Shown: positions 20,772 to 21,557 of the stretch, in pieces
Numbering within the stretch: the first letter of the stretch is position 1
How the letters are laid out: each line of letters opens with the position of its first letter
Position numbers and translations under genes: made by a program
Notes under the pieces: model-generated
The model's database searches: none
What the model was told of the DNA's origin: nothing
Seen by the model: the letters and a program-made list of their open reading frames with translations, nothing else
NCBI GenBank assembly: GCA_964571805.1
Contig: CAZNDI010000007.1
Location: forward strand, 1-21,557
Length of the DNA: 21,557 nucleotides
Reading direction: 5' to 3'
Source: JAUHWS01 sp964571805
Lineage (GTDB): Bacteria; Patescibacteriota; Gracilibacteria; UM-FILTER-43-11

Positions 20772-21331
20772 GGGGCTCCATTTTTAAGTGCCATATTCAC
20801 TGCAATTCCAACCAAAATCAACCCTCCTAAAAGCTCTGCCTTATTGCTTAAAAGTTGCTTCAAAAATTTTCCCAGGTAAACACCCAAGGCCGAAAATATA
20901 AAAGCAGTGATTCCGATAATGATGGAATAGGTAAAAACGGGCTTATTTAAGAGAGAATAACCCAACCCGACTCCAAGGGCATCGATACTCGTAGCGACGG
21001 CCAACGTGAAAAGCATTTTATGTGAAAACGAAAAACTCTCGTCTTCCATTTTTTCAAAAGACTCATAAATCATTTTTCCTCCGATCACCAGAAGGAGTCC
21101 GGCCGCGATCCATGGGGCATAACGGCTCACTAAATCATTAAACAGCAAGCCCCCTTGCCAGCCTAAAATCGTCATAAAAAACTGAAAGAAGCCAAAATAA
21201 CCTGCCACCCATAAGACATCTTTGAGGGTCACTTTTTTAAGCGAAGCCCCACCACTGATGGAAACCGTGAAAGAATCCATGGCTAAAGCGATAGCGACGA
21301 TGAGGATATTGAGGAATTCTAAAACAGTCAT
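20768..21331 (-). CDS. mntP: MntP-like manganese efflux pump
   Basis: The 187-residue product is a six-helix membrane protein of the MntP (YebN) family, built as two related three-helix halves. Each half carries the family's acidic motif: AMDSFTVS with D19 in helix 1 and SIDALGVG with D117 in helix 4, residues thought to bind the metal. It should export Mn(2+) across the cytoplasmic membrane and guard against manganese excess. Length and helix spacing are normal. I see no yybP-ykoY riboswitch in the 110 bp upstream, and no clear Shine-Dalgarno before the ATG at 21331. It is divergent from the RelB-like gene and convergent with the peptidase remnant. Confidence 0.92.
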   Translation of the reverse strand: MTVLEFLNILIVAIALAMDSFTVSISGGASLKKVTLKDVLWVAGYFGFFQFFMTILGWQGGLLFNDLVSRYAPWIAAGLLLVIGGKMIYESFEKMEDESFSFSHKMLFTLAVATSIDALGVGLGYSLLNKPVFTYSIIIGITAFIFSALGVYLGKFLKQLLSNKAELLGGLILVGIAVNMALKNGAP

Positions 21332-21381
21332 GAGGTGATTTTATCTTTAAAATGACAAAAAGTAAGTCTTTCTCATAAAAT

Positions 21382-21412
21382 TTGATTTTTATGATTCAAA
21401 ATGATATCATAT
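21382..21412 (+). promoter_or_regulatory. Promoter and operator-like palindrome of the antitoxin gene
   Basis: TTGATT (21382-21387) and TATCAT (21405-21410) are 17 bp apart. A perfect palindrome ATGATATCAT (21401-21410) covers the -10, and TATGAT (21390-21395) mirrors ATCATA (21407-21412). This layout fits autoregulation by a ribbon-helix-helix antitoxin. Confidence 0.55.
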
Positions 21413-21441
21413 TAATATACAAATAAACTACAAAATTAACT

Positions 21442-21557
21442 ATGACCCCAACAACTATTCGTGTGAACGATGAAACTCGAAAAAAAGCACAAAAATTAGC
21501 CCAAGCCATTGGATTTAGCTTTAACGACCTAGTCGTCATCTTATTAAAAAAGGCCAT
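21442..21557 (+). CDS. RelB/DinJ-like antitoxin, partial at right edge
   Basis: The visible 38 residues (MTPTTIRVNDETRKKAQKLA, then QAIGFSFNDLVVILLKKA) show a ribbon-helix-helix DNA-binding domain: a short beta strand TTIRVND, a first helix of Lys and Ala, a turn GFSFNDL and a second helix. This matches RelB/DinJ-type antitoxins, in which IRVDxxxKxxAxxLFxxLG-like strands dimerise and bind the operator. Such proteins neutralise an RNase toxin (RelE/YafQ type) encoded just downstream and repress their own promoter. The toxin gene would lie beyond the window, so the pairing is a prediction. Start: first ATG after a good promoter. Confidence 0.72.
   Translation, partial: MTPTTIRVNDETRKKAQKLAQAIGFSFNDLVVILLKKA

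Noticed and set aside
21332..21441. yybP-ykoY manganese riboswitch before mntP
   Set aside because: The region is too short and lacks the conserved GGGGAGUA-type segments.
1..21557. UGA recoding (genetic code 25)
   Set aside because: Several genes, including gnd and the GC-rich cassette gene, end properly with TGA at the expected family length or before an intergenic element.
1..21557. tRNA or rRNA genes
   Set aside because: I saw no cloverleaf with a CCA end or rRNA signature on either strand by eye; a dedicated scan was not possible.

Overview
The window falls into two unlike halves. From the left edge to about 7.45 kb it is an integron gene-cassette array. Small, mostly unrelated genes, nearly all on the + strand, are separated by about 60-190 bp imperfect palindromes. 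Each palindrome opens with an RYYYAAC-type core (typically AGCTAAC or GCCTAAC) and closes with a GTTRRRY-type core, and almost every closing core is followed by GAAAT. These are attC sites. I count ten, plus a tiny extra 3' half-site. No integrase gene or attI is visible; if present they should lie left of the window. From about 7.9 kb to the end the DNA looks like ordinary core chromosome.

Organism: gene starts mostly lack clear Shine-Dalgarno sequences, the DNA is AT-rich, and TGA is used as a stop (so no UGA recoding as in Absconditabacteria/Gracilibacteria). A VanW protein, a DUF378 protein, a short MipB-type transaldolase and an ECF sigma module are also present. This fits a Patescibacteria/CPR lineage such as Peregrinibacteria, but that is inference and I cannot fix the taxon.

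Integron half, left to right: a partial unknown gene on the - strand; a GC-rich foreign-looking gene (801-1211, - strand) in a segment with terminal inverted repeats that abut attC cores; a P-loop kinase-like gene that looks C-terminally truncated, followed by a small membrane-protein frame; an 87-aa unknown; a pyridoxamine-phosphate-oxidase-like flavoprotein; two successive heme-oxygenase-fold (probable diiron/redox) proteins; two exported proteins (one membrane-anchored, one lipoprotein); a 105-aa unknown; and a phosphoribosyltransferase. The attC sites share a common internal plan, which suggests a resident (sedentary) chromosomal integron. The attC cores at both visible ends have lost the invariant G of G^TT.

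Core half: a pentose-phosphate cluster (transaldolase, gnd, zwf, pgl) covering both oxidative enzymes, the lactonase and a transaldolase, followed by a DUF1573 membrane-anchored protein and a strong terminator. On the - strand come mutY, a previously hidden 45-codon small membrane protein with a near-consensus promoter, and a DUF378 protein. Next is a + strand module of an ECF-type sigma factor, a three-helix membrane protein and an exported protein made of about 34-residue helical repeats; related copies of a dispersed intergenic repeat sit inside and behind it. The right end holds a VanW-family protein, a DEAD-box RNA helicase, a remnant of a zinc metallopeptidase C-terminus, MntP, and the start of a RelB/DinJ-like antitoxin gene with its own promoter and operator-like palindrome.
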